DNA of 64,000 nt from Paramagnetospirillum marisnigri. Lineage in GTDB: Bacteria > Pseudomonadota > Alphaproteobacteria > Rhodospirillales > Magnetospirillaceae. Under the pieces are notes generated by a model. It did not search any database and was not told the origin of the DNA. It was given only the letters and a program-made list of their open reading frames with translations. Positions 25,466 through 34,261 of this stretch are shown one piece after another. The stretch covers positions 1-64,000 of the forward strand of contig NZ_LWQT01000120.1 of assembly GCF_001650715.1 (NCBI RefSeq), read 5' to 3'. Position 1 is the first letter of the stretch. Each line of letters starts with the position of its first letter. The translations under genes and the position numbers were made by a program.

Positions 25466-25492
25466 CGCAAATTACGATATCGAAACGTCATG

Positions 25493-25530
25493 TTGCGGTA
25501 TCGCAATGATGGCGCGTCAACCGCATTGAC
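25493..25530. other. Two stacked dyads between convergent genes
   Basis: TTGCG-GTAT-CGCAA (25493-25506) and GTCAA-CCGCA-TTGAC (25516-25530) lie in the 72-base gap between the convergent NDUFAF6-like gene and putA. Both are perfect five-base-arm dyads. They may form a bidirectional terminator, though no T-run follows. Confidence 0.35.
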
Positions 25531-25537
25531 GTAATGT

Positions 25538-28522
25538 TCAGCCTTGTTGTCCGGCCAGGAAGGCGGCATCGCCACCGGCAGCGGCGGTATTGACGCTGAG
25601 GCAGGTTTCGGCGGCATAGCGCAGCAGGGTATTGGGGCCGCCCGCCTTGGGACCGGTCCCGGAAAGTCCTTGTCCCCCAAAGGGTTGCGATCCAACCACC
25701 GCGCCGATCATGGAGCGGTTGACATAAACATTGCCCACCCGCAGCCGGGCGCGAATATGGTCGATGGTGGCATCGATGCGGCTGTGGATGCCCAATGTCA
25801 GCCCGTAGCCGCTGGCGGCGACGGTGTCGATGACAGCGTCCAGCCCTTGGGACTCCCAGGCCACCACATGCAGGATGGGGCCGAACACCTCGGTGTCGAG
25901 ACGCTTGGCATCGGCCAATTCGAATACCCTTGGGGCGAAGAACAAGCCGCCGGAAGTGCTGGGCGCCTGGGCCACCAGTCGGGAGCAACCGGCCATGCGC
26001 TCGGCATGGGCCTCCAGCATGGCCTTGGCCTCGGCATCGATCACCGGGCCGATATCACTGGCGAGGTCCTTGGGATCGCCCACCACCAATTCGGCCATGG
26101 CGCCGACCAGCATGGGCTCAAGTTTCACCCAGGCCTCGCGCTGAATCAGCAACAGGCGGAGCGCCGAACAGCGCTGGCCCGCCGAGCGGAAGGCACTTTC
26201 CATCACATCACCCAGCAATTGCTCGGTCAGGGCGGAGGAATCGGCGATCATGGCGTTGATGCCGCCGGTCTCGGCGATCAGCGGCACGATGGGGCCATCC
26301 TTGGCCGCCAGGGCTCGCTGGATGGATTTGGCGGTGGCGGTGGAACCGGTGAAGGCCACCCCGGCGACGGCGGGATGGGACACCAGGGCGGCTCCGATGG
26401 CGGGGCCGCCGGGGACCAGATGCAGCACCTCCTTGGGAATACCGGCGGCGTGCAACAGGCGCACCGCCCGGGCGGCCATCAGCGGCGTCTGTTCCGCCGG
26501 TTTGGCCACCACCGTATTGCCCGCCGCCAGGGCGGCGGCCACCTGACCCACGAAAATGGCCAGGGGAAAGTTCCACGGCGAGATGCAGACGAATACGCCC
26601 CGGCCGCGCAAGGACAGGGTATTGGCCTCCCCCACCGGGCCGGGCAGGTGGTGCGGCGCGAACAGCCTACGGGATTCGGCGGCATAGAAACGCAGGAAGT
26701 CCACCGCCTCGCGGATTTCGGCCAGGGCGTCGGGGATGGTCTTGCCCGCCTCAATGATGGCCAGGGCCATCAAGCCGACCCGGTCAGCCTCCAGCGCATC
26801 GGCGGCCTTGTCCAGCAGCGCTGCCCGCGCCGGGGCGCCGAGCCCATCCCAGGCGGCAAAGGCGGTGGCGGCCGTCGTCATGGCCTGCTCCGGATCGGCG
26901 TCGGGCGGAGACGGCGCGGGCGGCACCTTTGCCAAGCCCTTCTCCAACTCAGCCAGGGCCAGGGGGCAGGCGAGGTCGAGGCCGCGTGAATTGATCCGCT
27001 CGGCGGCGAACAGGTCGCGGGGCTGCGGGATGGGCGAGGGGGCATCCAAGCGGTCGAGGGGATCGCCGACAACCTCCGCCACCGGCAGGGCGGAATCGGC
27101 CAACCGGTTGACGAAGGAGGTGTTGGCGCCGTTCTCCAGCAGGCGCCGCACCAGATAGGGCAGCAGGTCCTGGTGGCTGCCCACTGGGGCATAGGTGCGG
27201 CAGGGACGGCCGGGCACCATCTGGTGATAGAGCGATTCGCCCATGCCGTGCAGGCGTTGGAACTCCCAGTCGGCGCGGCTGCCCGCCAGTTCCGCCACCG
27301 CCGCCATGGTATGGGCGTTGTGGGTGGCGAATTGGGGAAAGATCACGTCCCCGGCGGCCAGGGCGGCGGCGGCGCAGGCCAGATAGGAGATGTCGGTGGC
27401 GGCTTTGGTGGTGAATACCGGATAGGCATCGAGGCCACGTTCCTGCGCCCGCTTGATCTCGCTGTCCCAATAGGCGCCCTTGACCAGGCGCAGCATCAGG
27501 CGACGACGACCGGCGCGGGCCTGATCGGCCAGCCAGCCGATCAGGGCCTGGGCGCGGGTCTGGTAGGCCTGCACCGCCAGCCCGAAGCCGTCCCAGCCCG
27601 CCAGGGAGGGCTCGGCCAGGGCGGCGGCGACGGCATCCAGGGACAGGTCCAGGCGATCGGCCTCCTCGGCATCCACCGTCAACCCGATATTGACGTCCTT
27701 GGCGAGGCGGCACAGCTCCAGCAGGCGGGGAATCAGCTCGGCCCGCACCCGCTGGCGCTGGGCCATTTCGTAGCGGGGGTGCAGCGCCGACAGCTTGACC
27801 GAGATTCCCGGCCCCGCCACGGGACCCCGCCCGGCCGAGGCGCGGCCCACCGCGGCGATGGACTCGGCATAGGAATCGAAATAGTGCCTTGCGGCCTCAC
27901 CGGTGCGCGCCGCCTCGCCCAGCATGTCGAAGGAGTGGCGATAGCCCTTGGCCTCCCATTCGGCGGAATGGGCCAGGGCCTCCTCGATGCTGCGGCCCAT
28001 GACGAACTGGCGACCCAGCAGTCCCATGGCTGCGATCAAGGCGCGGCGCATCACCGCGTGGCCCAAGCGCTCGGCCAGGGAGCGTACGGCACCGGGTTTG
28101 ACCGGGTGCAGGCCGCGCGCCCCGAACATCAGCGCCCAGGTGGAGGCGTTGACGAAGGATGACGGGCTGTGGCCGAGATGCTCCTCCCAATGGGCGGCGC
28201 CCAGCTTGTCGTCGATCAACCGGTCCTGGGTGGCGGCATCGGGAATGCGCAGCAGCGCCTCGGCCAGGCACATCAGGGCGACGCCTTCCGGCGTCGACAG
28301 GCGGTATTCCGCCAGGAATCCGTCGAGATCGAGGAAATGGGGGCGATGGGTCCGGGCCAGTTCGACCATGGCCCGTGCCTGGGCGAGAATTTTCCGGCGC
28401 TGATCCGTCGACAATGGCACCGAATGGGCCAGAAACGGCACCAGCGATCCCTGGTCGGCCGCCTTCAACTGGTGAAGGGCGGCACGGCTGGGATCGCTGG
28501 CGAAACCGGAGGTCTGGATCAT
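25538..28522 (-). CDS. putA: Bifunctional proline dehydrogenase / P5C dehydrogenase PutA
   Basis: The 994-residue enzyme oxidises proline to glutamate. An N-terminal helical arm leads to the FAD-dependent proline dehydrogenase barrel (about 150-460, with LRLVKGAYWDSEIK and the C-terminal YAPVGSH motif). The NAD-dependent aldehyde dehydrogenase follows (about 520-985, with SPWNFPLAIF, FTGSTATAKS, ETGGINAMI and the catalytic Cys in SAGQRCSALR). There is no ribbon-helix-helix DNA-binding domain, so it is the non-regulatory type. It starts at ATG behind GGGAGG. No proline permease or regulator is adjacent. Confidence 0.96.
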   Translation of the reverse strand: MIQTSGFASDPSRAALHQLKAADQGSLVPFLAHSVPLSTDQRRKILAQARAMVELARTHRPHFLDLDGFLAEYRLSTPEGVALMCLAEALLRIPDAATQDRLIDDKLGAAHWEEHLGHSPSSFVNASTWALMFGARGLHPVKPGAVRSLAERLGHAVMRRALIAAMGLLGRQFVMGRSIEEALAHSAEWEAKGYRHSFDMLGEAARTGEAARHYFDSYAESIAAVGRASAGRGPVAGPGISVKLSALHPRYEMAQRQRVRAELIPRLLELCRLAKDVNIGLTVDAEEADRLDLSLDAVAAALAEPSLAGWDGFGLAVQAYQTRAQALIGWLADQARAGRRRLMLRLVKGAYWDSEIKRAQERGLDAYPVFTTKAATDISYLACAAAALAAGDVIFPQFATHNAHTMAAVAELAGSRADWEFQRLHGMGESLYHQMVPGRPCRTYAPVGSHQDLLPYLVRRLLENGANTSFVNRLADSALPVAEVVGDPLDRLDAPSPIPQPRDLFAAERINSRGLDLACPLALAELEKGLAKVPPAPSPPDADPEQAMTTAATAFAAWDGLGAPARAALLDKAADALEADRVGLMALAIIEAGKTIPDALAEIREAVDFLRFYAAESRRLFAPHHLPGPVGEANTLSLRGRGVFVCISPWNFPLAIFVGQVAAALAAGNTVVAKPAEQTPLMAARAVRLLHAAGIPKEVLHLVPGGPAIGAALVSHPAVAGVAFTGSTATAKSIQRALAAKDGPIVPLIAETGGINAMIADSSALTEQLLGDVMESAFRSAGQRCSALRLLLIQREAWVKLEPMLVGAMAELVVGDPKDLASDIGPVIDAEAKAMLEAHAERMAGCSRLVAQAPSTSGGLFFAPRVFELADAKRLDTEVFGPILHVVAWESQGLDAVIDTVAASGYGLTLGIHSRIDATIDHIRARLRVGNVYVNRSMIGAVVGSQPFGGQGLSGTGPKAGGPNTLLRYAAETCLSVNTAAAGGDAAFLAGQQG

Positions 28523-28546
28523 TCAACCTCCCGGGGGGATGCCCCC

Positions 28547-28738
28547 TCAGTCGGAAAGCTTGCAGGTCTTGAAGCCGAACAGGGTATAGGCCGGGCACCA
28601 GCTCAGCAGCGCGGTCAACAGCGGCACCACGCCGATCCAGCCCCACCAGCCGATGGTACCGGTGGCGGCCAGGGCGATGAGGGCGAGTCCGGCGATGATG
28701 CGGGCGATGCGGTCGATGCTGCCGATATTCTTGCTCAT
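28547..28738 (-). CDS. Small two-helix membrane protein, DUF2892/YgaP-type
   Basis: The 63-residue protein has two membrane helices separated by WWGWIGVV and ends with the motif LLSWCPAYTLFGFKTCKLSD. This matches the DUF2892 family, which also forms the membrane part of the rhodanese YgaP. Its role is unknown; two cysteines (WCPAY and KTCKL) could be redox-active. ATG 28738 follows a good ribosome site, GGAGACC. It lies 76 bases after a Crp/Fnr-type gene and 24 bases before putA. Confidence 0.8.
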   Translation of the reverse strand: MSKNIGSIDRIARIIAGLALIALAATGTIGWWGWIGVVPLLTALLSWCPAYTLFGFKTCKLSD

Positions 28739-28805
28739 AAGGGTCTCCTGCATTGGATATGGCGATGACGTGGCGGCATTAAACCCATCATCGCCATCCG
28801 CGTCC

Positions 28806-28818
28806 GTGACCAAGTCAC
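28806..28818. promoter_or_regulatory. Dyad overlapping the stop of the Crp/Fnr gene
   Basis: GTGAC-CAA-GTCAC lies 68 bases before the small membrane protein gene and spans the end of the regulator gene. It resembles a Crp-type site, but the half-sites are one base too close. It could be an operator for the downstream gene. Confidence 0.25.
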
Positions 28819-29477
28819 ACACCGCTGCTCAATGACTCGATGGCTGCGCGATCCAATACCGTCAGGGCACCGCGCCCCAGCGCCACCCAGCCCCTCCGCT
28901 CGAATTCCTTCAACTGGCGGCTGATGACCTCGCGCGCCGTGCCCAATTCCACCGCCATGTCCTGGTGAGTGGCCCGGACGGCGCCATCGGCTCCGGCACG
29001 GCCCAGCAGCCAGCCCGCCAGTCGCACGTCGATGCGGCCGAAGGCCACTTCCTCGATCAGCATCAGCAGGTCGGCGATGCGCAGCGCATAGGCGGAAAAC
29101 ACGAAGTCGCGGAAGGCCTCGGAACGAGCCAGCAGGGTCTTGAAGGCCGATGACGGCAGGATGATCATCTCCACCGGCGTCTCCGCCACGCCCTCGGCGC
29201 CATAAGCCTCGTTGGCGATCAGGCAATTGGTGGTCAGAACACAGGATTGGCCGCGTTCCACCCGGTAGAGAACAATCTCGCGCCCGCCTTCCGACAGCTT
29301 GTGAACCCGGATGGCGCCGTCCACCACCAGCACATAGTTGGAACATTCGGCGCCGTCGCGAAACAGCACGGTCCCGGCGGGAACGGTCATGGCCCGGGCC
29401 GACTGGTCGAACAGCCGTGCCGAGTCGGGGTCGAGGCGGGTCAGCCCGGGGAAACTGGTCAGGCTGGGGTCCGCCAT
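28815..29477 (-). CDS. Crp/Fnr-family transcription regulator
   Basis: The 220-residue protein has a cyclic-nucleotide-binding-type beta-barrel (about residues 10-120), a long dimer helix and a C-terminal winged helix-turn-helix (THQDMAVELGTAREVISRQL). The recognition helix carries E-xx-SR as in FNR, which reads TTGA-type half-sites. The four N-terminal cysteines of oxygen-sensing FNR are absent. I choose the start at 29477, which shares one base with the stop of the ACT-domain gene upstream (TAATG), so the two are coupled. The effector is unknown. Confidence 0.85.
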   Translation of the reverse strand: MADPSLTSFPGLTRLDPDSARLFDQSARAMTVPAGTVLFRDGAECSNYVLVVDGAIRVHKLSEGGREIVLYRVERGQSCVLTTNCLIANEAYGAEGVAETPVEMIILPSSAFKTLLARSEAFRDFVFSAYALRIADLLMLIEEVAFGRIDVRLAGWLLGRAGADGAVRATHQDMAVELGTAREVISRQLKEFERRGWVALGRGALTVLDRAAIESLSSGV

Positions 29478-29989
29478 TACACCGCTTCCACGACGCAAGT
29501 GAGGTTGAGCTCGCCCGCCGTGTTGTTGACGGTGGCGAGGCAGGCTTCGACCCGGGCGGGGATGGAGACCGAAAAACGGGTGACATAGATCCCCTGTTCG
29601 GGGATACGCTGGGCGTCCATGCGCACGATATTGGCCTGGAACTGGCCGAATACCTCGGACAGTCGCGCCACCAGACCGGGGCGGTCACCGCCGGAAACCA
29701 CCACCCGGTGGGTGATGCGGCCCAAGGGCCCATGGCTGGCGTCAAGCTCGAAGCCACGCACCGAGACGCGCGCCCCGGCCAGTTCGGGCAGGTGGCCGAG
29801 ATCGGCCTCCACCTCGGCGGGGCTGAGATCGGCCGGAATATCGCAGACCGACGAGAATTCCCCGCCGCTGCCCAGCATGGCGAAGCTGGTATCGCCCAGA
29901 TTGGCGCCGATATCGAACAGCCGCCCGGTGATGGCCGCCACCAGGCCGGGACGATCGGGGCAGAACACGGAAATCAGCACGGTGGACAT
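29477..29989 (-). CDS. Double ACT-domain protein, GcvR-like
   Basis: The 170-residue protein consists of two ACT domains. The first reads VLISVFCPDRPGLVAAITG and the second VVVSGGDRPGLVARLSEVF; both carry the DRPG ligand-loop motif. The layout resembles GcvR, the glycine-responsive partner of the glycine cleavage regulator, and similar amino-acid sensors. The start is set at ATG 29989, where the first strand begins; the long frame upstream runs through an intergenic region. It is coupled to the Crp/Fnr gene. No glycine cleavage genes are near. Confidence 0.8.
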   Translation of the reverse strand: MSTVLISVFCPDRPGLVAAITGRLFDIGANLGDTSFAMLGSGGEFSSVCDIPADLSPAEVEADLGHLPELAGARVSVRGFELDASHGPLGRITHRVVVSGGDRPGLVARLSEVFGQFQANIVRMDAQRIPEQGIYVTRFSVSIPARVEACLATVNNTAGELNLTCVVEAV

Positions 29990-30044
29990 GGCGGCCTCGC
30001 GGTTTGGAGCATTCTCGACGTCATCATGGGCCAGACGCGGCCAT

Positions 30045-30073
30045 TTGTTAACCCCGAGACATCCGTCTATACT
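30045..30073 (+). promoter_or_regulatory. Strong sigma-70-like promoter of the cytochrome c gene, leaderless
   Basis: TTGTTA (30045-30050) and TATACT (30068-30073) are exactly 17 bases apart. The ATG lies seven bases beyond the -10 box, so the message should have essentially no leader, and no ribosome site is present. Confidence 0.6.
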
Positions 30074-30080
30074 CCGCGCC

Positions 30081-30524
30081 ATGAAACGTGCGCTGGTCCT
30101 GGCAATAGTCGTGGTGGCCGCCCTGGTGGCCGGTTGGTGGTGGTGGCGGGAAAAGACCTTGGCCATCGACCCCGCCGATTCCGTCCAGGTGGCGCGTGGT
30201 CGGGTACTGTATGCCACCCATTGCGCCTCCTGCCATGGTGCCCAGCTTCAGGGCGAGCCCGACTGGCAGACCCGTAAGCCCTCGGGCGAGCTTCCGGCGC
30301 CGCCCCACGATGCCAGCGGCCATACCTGGCACCATTCGGAAGAGCAGTTGTTCGCCATCATCAAGCACGGTATGGCGCGCTTCGCGCCGCCGGGCTACAA
30401 GACCGCCATGCCGTCCTTTGTGGGCGTGCTGACCGATTCCGATATCCGGGCGGCGCTGGCCTTTATCGAGTCCAACTGGCCGTTGGAAATCCACCAGCGT
30501 CGTGCCGCCATGGGCGGGCGCTGA
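30081..30524 (+). CDS. Membrane-anchored monoheme cytochrome c
   Basis: The 147-residue protein has an N-terminal helix (about 3-22) that may be an uncleaved anchor, then a class I cytochrome c domain with heme motif CASCH (48-52) and a likely axial methionine at M110 (AMPSF). It has the Gly and Trp-rich layout of small periplasmic electron carriers. It should sit on the outer face of the inner membrane. Its promoter gives a leaderless message, and it is 23 bases from the next gene. The electron partners are not identifiable. Confidence 0.88.
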   Translation: MKRALVLAIVVVAALVAGWWWWREKTLAIDPADSVQVARGRVLYATHCASCHGAQLQGEPDWQTRKPSGELPAPPHDASGHTWHHSEEQLFAIIKHGMARFAPPGYKTAMPSFVGVLTDSDIRAALAFIESNWPLEIHQRRAAMGGR

Positions 30525-30547
30525 CCAAGCAGAAGGGGGGAGCCGCC

Positions 30548-31369
30548 TTGGCTGCCAAGATCAAGATCGGCAATTACGGCTATACCTGCCAGCCGCGCTG
30601 GGGCTTCGGGCGTCCGACCCATCCCCGCCTGACCGAGATCGTGGAACGCCACCGCGCCGATTACGGCCGCCTGATCGACCGTTTCGCCGAGTTGTCCGAT
30701 CTGTTCGCCGCCATCCCGTTGCAGGCGCCCGAGGATTCTCCCGGCCCGCGCTGGATGAATCCGTGGTTCACCGCCGTGGACGCGGTGGCGCTGACCGGCA
30801 TGCTGGCCCGCCATGATCCCCGGCTGCTGATCGAGATCGGCTCGGGCAATTCCACCAAATTCGCCCGCCACGCCATCACCCAGCGGCGCTTGCGCACCAA
30901 GATCGTCTCCATCGATCCCGAGCCGCGCGCCGAGGTCGATGCCCTGTGTGACGAGGTGATCCGCGCCCCGGCCGAATTCGTCGATCCGGCGGTGTTCTCG
31001 CGGCTGAAGAGCGGCGACATCCTGTTCATCGACAGTTCCCATCGCAGCCTGGAGAATTCCGACGTCACCGCCTTGTTCCTGGAGGTGCTGCCCGAGCTGC
31101 CGCCCGGCGTCATCGTCCATATCCACGACGTCTATCTGCCCTACGACTATCCGCCCCATGCCGAGGGGCTGATGTATAACGAGCAGTATCTGCTGGCCGC
31201 CCTGCTGCTGGGCGAGGCCAAATGGCTGGAACCGGCCTTTCCCGCCTTCCTGGCGTCGCAGGACCCGCAGTTGTCGGCGCGGCTCGATCCCATCTGGCGG
31301 GCGGTGGGGACCAACGCCTTCCCGGCGCCGTCCAATTCGTTCTGGCTGAATATCAAGAAACGCCGCTAA
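30548..31369 (+). CDS. Class I SAM-dependent methyltransferase (Methyltransf_24-like)
   Basis: The 273-residue protein has motif I LLIEIGSGNSTKFARHA near residue 95, the SIDPEPR acidic loop, the DILFIDSSHRS strand and IVHIHDVYLPYDYP, matching the Methyltransf_24 group. These act on sugars or other small molecules; the substrate is unknown. It starts with TTG at 30548 behind a strong ribosome site, AAGGGGGGAG. The spacing to the cytochrome c gene suggests co-transcription, though no functional link is obvious. Confidence 0.75.
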   Translation: MAAKIKIGNYGYTCQPRWGFGRPTHPRLTEIVERHRADYGRLIDRFAELSDLFAAIPLQAPEDSPGPRWMNPWFTAVDAVALTGMLARHDPRLLIEIGSGNSTKFARHAITQRRLRTKIVSIDPEPRAEVDALCDEVIRAPAEFVDPAVFSRLKSGDILFIDSSHRSLENSDVTALFLEVLPELPPGVIVHIHDVYLPYDYPPHAEGLMYNEQYLLAALLLGEAKWLEPAFPAFLASQDPQLSARLDPIWRAVGTNAFPAPSNSFWLNIKKRR

Positions 31370-31392
31370 CGATCTGACTCAATAGGCATAAA

Positions 31393-33432
31393 TCATATAT
31401 TATTCTCCCCCCGCGAAGCCAGGGGAGGGGGCTCGGTCGGCGCAGGTTCTTCCACGTTGATGTCCGCCGGTTTCTTGCCGGCGGCATGACGGGTCCAGGC
31501 CTGGATGAGGCCGTCTTCCAGGGCGTGGGCGAAGCGGGCGGGATCGAAGACGGGTGAGCTGGGCAAAGCCTGCATCAGGTGCTGGCGCAACCCCGCCAAC
31601 CGGTCGGGATGGCGGCCCAGTTCGGTGGCCCGGGCCAGGAAGACTTCCGGTGTCGCCACGGCAAGCTCCGCCAGTCCCACCGCATGCAGCAGCGAGGTCG
31701 CCACCCGAGATCCCAGCCGAGGGCCGGTGACGGTCAGCATGGGCACCCCCATGCGCAATGCGTCGGCGGCGGTGGTATGGGCGCCGCAGACCAGGGCGTC
31801 CAGGAACAGATCGGCGGCGGCAATGCGCCGCAGATGCTGGTCACGCGGCAATGGCGGCGCCCAGATCAGGCGGCCGGGATCGATCCCGGCGGCGCGGGCG
31901 GCCTGTTCCAGCCGCGCCCTGGCGGCATCGGGCGGCGCCAGTTGCCACAATACCGAGCCCGGCACGGTGGCGAGGACCGCCAGCCACAGGCTGAAGCTTG
32001 CGCGATCCAGCTTGCGATGGCCGTTAAAGGAGCAAAACACCACGCCAGTGGCGGGCAGGCCCAGTTCCGCCCGATCGGGAATCGAACCCGGCGGGCTCCA
32101 TGCCTGATTGGCCTGATAGCTATGGGGCAGGCGGATCAGCGTCTCGCTGAAATGCCCGGCATGGTCGGGCGGCACCAGCACCGGATCGACCACGGCGTAA
32201 TCGAGCCAGGGGGCGCCGGAACTGGCGGCGAGGCCCAGCCACACCGCCTGCACCGGCGCCGGGCGATGGGCGGCGATGCCGGGGCGGGCATGGCGGGTGA
32301 AGACCGAAAGGTCGATCAGGACATGGACGCCATCGGCGGCGATGCGGGCGGCGGCGGCACGGTCGGTCATGGCGGCGAGATCGACGAAGGCGCCATGGCA
32401 GTCGGCGGCGATCCGGGACCGCCAGTCCGAGCCGTCGTCCGGGCCGACGGAATAGGCTTTGGGAATGACCCGACTCCGGTCGTGATGGCGGAACAGATCG
32501 CCTGCCAGATGCATGGTGGCGTGGTCGCGGAAATCCGGCGACAGATAGCCTACCACCAGGGGCGGCGGCGCCTTGGCCTGGGGCCGGATCACCGGCCGGG
32601 GCAGGCTCGGCACCCGGAAGGTGGCCTCGGCGCTGGCGATGCGGCGCAACTCCTCGCCGCTGAACGGGTAGAACAGGGCGTCCTGGGTGGAGATCAGCAA
32701 TTGCCGCCGCGCCAGGGTGTCACCAAGCCGCGCCCGCATCTCGGCGAACAGGGCCTCCTCCTCGTCCCATTGGGCGCCCTCGCGATAGGCGCGCAGCAGG
32801 TGGCCCTGGGGCGCGGCCAGATCGGGGGCGAGTTCCAGGGCGCGCTTCAGCCGCTCCACCGCCGCGTCGACGCGGCCCAGCCGCAGCAGGGTCTGGCCCA
32901 GCAGCGCCTGCAACTCGGCGACGCCGGGATGAAGCCGCACCGCGTCCTCCAGCGGCGCCAGGGCGTCCTCGGGCCTGCCGCTGGCCAGCAGCAGGCCCAG
33001 ATTGACATGGCCGCCGGGATGATTGGGCGCCGCCCGGGTCAGGCGGCGGAAAGCGGCCACCGCCTCGGCCTGACGGTTGAGCTGGCGATAGGCGTTGCCC
33101 AGGGCCAACAGGCTTTCCGGGTCCTCGGTGGCGGCCAGCCGTTCGAGGAGGGGCAGGGCCTCGTCGGCGCGGTCCAGGGCCAGCAGCCCCTTGGCCTTGC
33201 TGAACAAGGCGGGCTGGTGTCCGGGTTCGGCCGCCAGGATACGGTCGAGATGGGGCAGGGCCTCGCCATGGCGCCCGGCCATCAGCAGGAACAATGCCAG
33301 ATTGTAGCGGAGCGACGCGGCGCCGGGGGCGGCGGCCACCAGCCGTTCCACCACGGCGATGGCAGGCTTCAGCTTGCCCGACTGGGCCAGCTTTGCCGCT
33401 CTCGCCATCTCCTGGTCAATGTTCAGCGCCAT
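31393..33432 (-). CDS. TPR protein with GT41 (O-GlcNAc-transferase-like) glycosyltransferase domain
   Basis: The 679-residue protein has about seven tetratricopeptide repeats (residues 1-260) and a C-terminal glycosyltransferase of the O-GlcNAc transferase/SPINDLY type. Conserved segments are VVGYLSPDFRDHATMHLAG, FCSFNGHRKLD (the nucleotide-sugar region) and LVCGAHTTAADALRMGVPML. Bacterial relatives glycosylate surface or flagellar proteins, or make polysaccharides. ATG 33432 with AAAGG upstream starts the first repeat; the frame upstream is not conserved. It follows a metallophosphoesterase gene by 31 bases. The acceptor protein is unknown. Confidence 0.85.
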   Translation of the reverse strand: MALNIDQEMARAAKLAQSGKLKPAIAVVERLVAAAPGAASLRYNLALFLLMAGRHGEALPHLDRILAAEPGHQPALFSKAKGLLALDRADEALPLLERLAATEDPESLLALGNAYRQLNRQAEAVAAFRRLTRAAPNHPGGHVNLGLLLASGRPEDALAPLEDAVRLHPGVAELQALLGQTLLRLGRVDAAVERLKRALELAPDLAAPQGHLLRAYREGAQWDEEEALFAEMRARLGDTLARRQLLISTQDALFYPFSGEELRRIASAEATFRVPSLPRPVIRPQAKAPPPLVVGYLSPDFRDHATMHLAGDLFRHHDRSRVIPKAYSVGPDDGSDWRSRIAADCHGAFVDLAAMTDRAAAARIAADGVHVLIDLSVFTRHARPGIAAHRPAPVQAVWLGLAASSGAPWLDYAVVDPVLVPPDHAGHFSETLIRLPHSYQANQAWSPPGSIPDRAELGLPATGVVFCSFNGHRKLDRASFSLWLAVLATVPGSVLWQLAPPDAARARLEQAARAAGIDPGRLIWAPPLPRDQHLRRIAAADLFLDALVCGAHTTAADALRMGVPMLTVTGPRLGSRVATSLLHAVGLAELAVATPEVFLARATELGRHPDRLAGLRQHLMQALPSSPVFDPARFAHALEDGLIQAWTRHAAGKKPADINVEEPAPTEPPPLASRGENNI

Positions 33433-33463
33433 GGCGCCTTTGTCGCCGAGCCCGGCGCCGGTT

Positions 33464-34261
33464 TCAAGGTGGAAAGACGTGGGTGGGATGGGCGATGCCT
33501 CGCCAGACCCCGTAACGCTTCTCGAACCAGTGATGCCGGATGGTGTGGAACACCTCGCCACTCCAGCCCTGGACTCCGACTTCCATGTGATCACCGTCCA
33601 GACGCACCAGACAGTAGCCGTTGGAATCCTCGCGCAGGCGGGTGGAACAGGCGGTGGTTGCTTGGACCAGCACCAGCGATCCGCCCTTCTCGCCGTTGAT
33701 CAGCTCCACATGGGCGTGGTGGACATGGCCGGTCAGCACCAGATCGATGCCGTGTTCCACCAGGGTCTCGTAGGGATGGCCGCCGCTGGTGGTGGCGGGG
33801 GGATGGTGCATGAACACCACCCGGGCGGCCTTGGGGTTGGCCTCGGCCAGGGTGGTCTCCAGGTGGTCGAGATGGGAATCCTTCAGCGCGCCGGACTTCC
33901 AGCGCAGGCTGCGGGTGCTGTCCAGCCCCATGGCGACCACCGCCGAATCGGCCCAGACCGGCCGGACATCGTGGCCGGGAAGGTTGCGATGGAATTTGGC
34001 CCGGGGCCGGAAGAGGCGGGCCAGCGGACGATACAGGGGGTAAAGGTCGTGGTTGCCGGGCACCACCAGGGCGGGGGCCGGGATATGGGAGAGGAAGGCG
34101 CGCGCCTCGGCGAACTGGTGCGAGCGGGCGCGTTGGGTCAGATCGCCAGAAATGATCACCAGATCAGGGCGGTGATGTTCCAGGTCGAGCAGGAGGGCGC
34201 GAACCACCTTGGCCTCGGTGCGGCCGAAATGCAGGTCGGAGAGATGGGCGATGGTCCTCAT
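33464..34261 (-). CDS. Calcineurin-like metallophosphoesterase
   Basis: The 265-residue protein opens MRTIAHLSDLHFG, with the first Asp-x-His, followed by GDLTQR, GNHD (VPGNHDLY) and a later HHPP and GHVHHAHVE. These motifs give the dimetal site of calcineurin-like phosphoesterases. The substrate could be a cyclic nucleotide, lipid or nucleotide. The start overlaps the stop of the lipid kinase gene in ATGA, and the stop is 31 bases from the TPR glycosyltransferase gene. Confidence 0.85.
   Translation of the reverse strand: MRTIAHLSDLHFGRTEAKVVRALLLDLEHHRPDLVIISGDLTQRARSHQFAEARAFLSHIPAPALVVPGNHDLYPLYRPLARLFRPRAKFHRNLPGHDVRPVWADSAVVAMGLDSTRSLRWKSGALKDSHLDHLETTLAEANPKAARVVFMHHPPATTSGGHPYETLVEHGIDLVLTGHVHHAHVELINGEKGGSLVLVQATTACSTRLREDSNGYCLVRLDGDHMEVGVQGWSGEVFHTIRHHWFEKRYGVWRGIAHPTHVFPP

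Noticed and set aside
25544-26989. 481-codon plus-strand frame opposite putA
   Set aside because: Shadow of a long GC-rich gene; PutA motifs are complete on the minus strand.
28806-28818. GTGAC-CAA-GTCAC as a classical CRP site
   Set aside because: The half-sites are one base too close for TGTGA-N6-TCACA, and the neighbouring regulator has an FNR-type recognition helix; kept only as a generic dyad.
31579-33699. 706-codon plus-strand frame opposite the TPR/GT41 gene
   Set aside because: Gln/Gly/His-rich shadow; the minus strand encodes regular TPR repeats and GT41 motifs.
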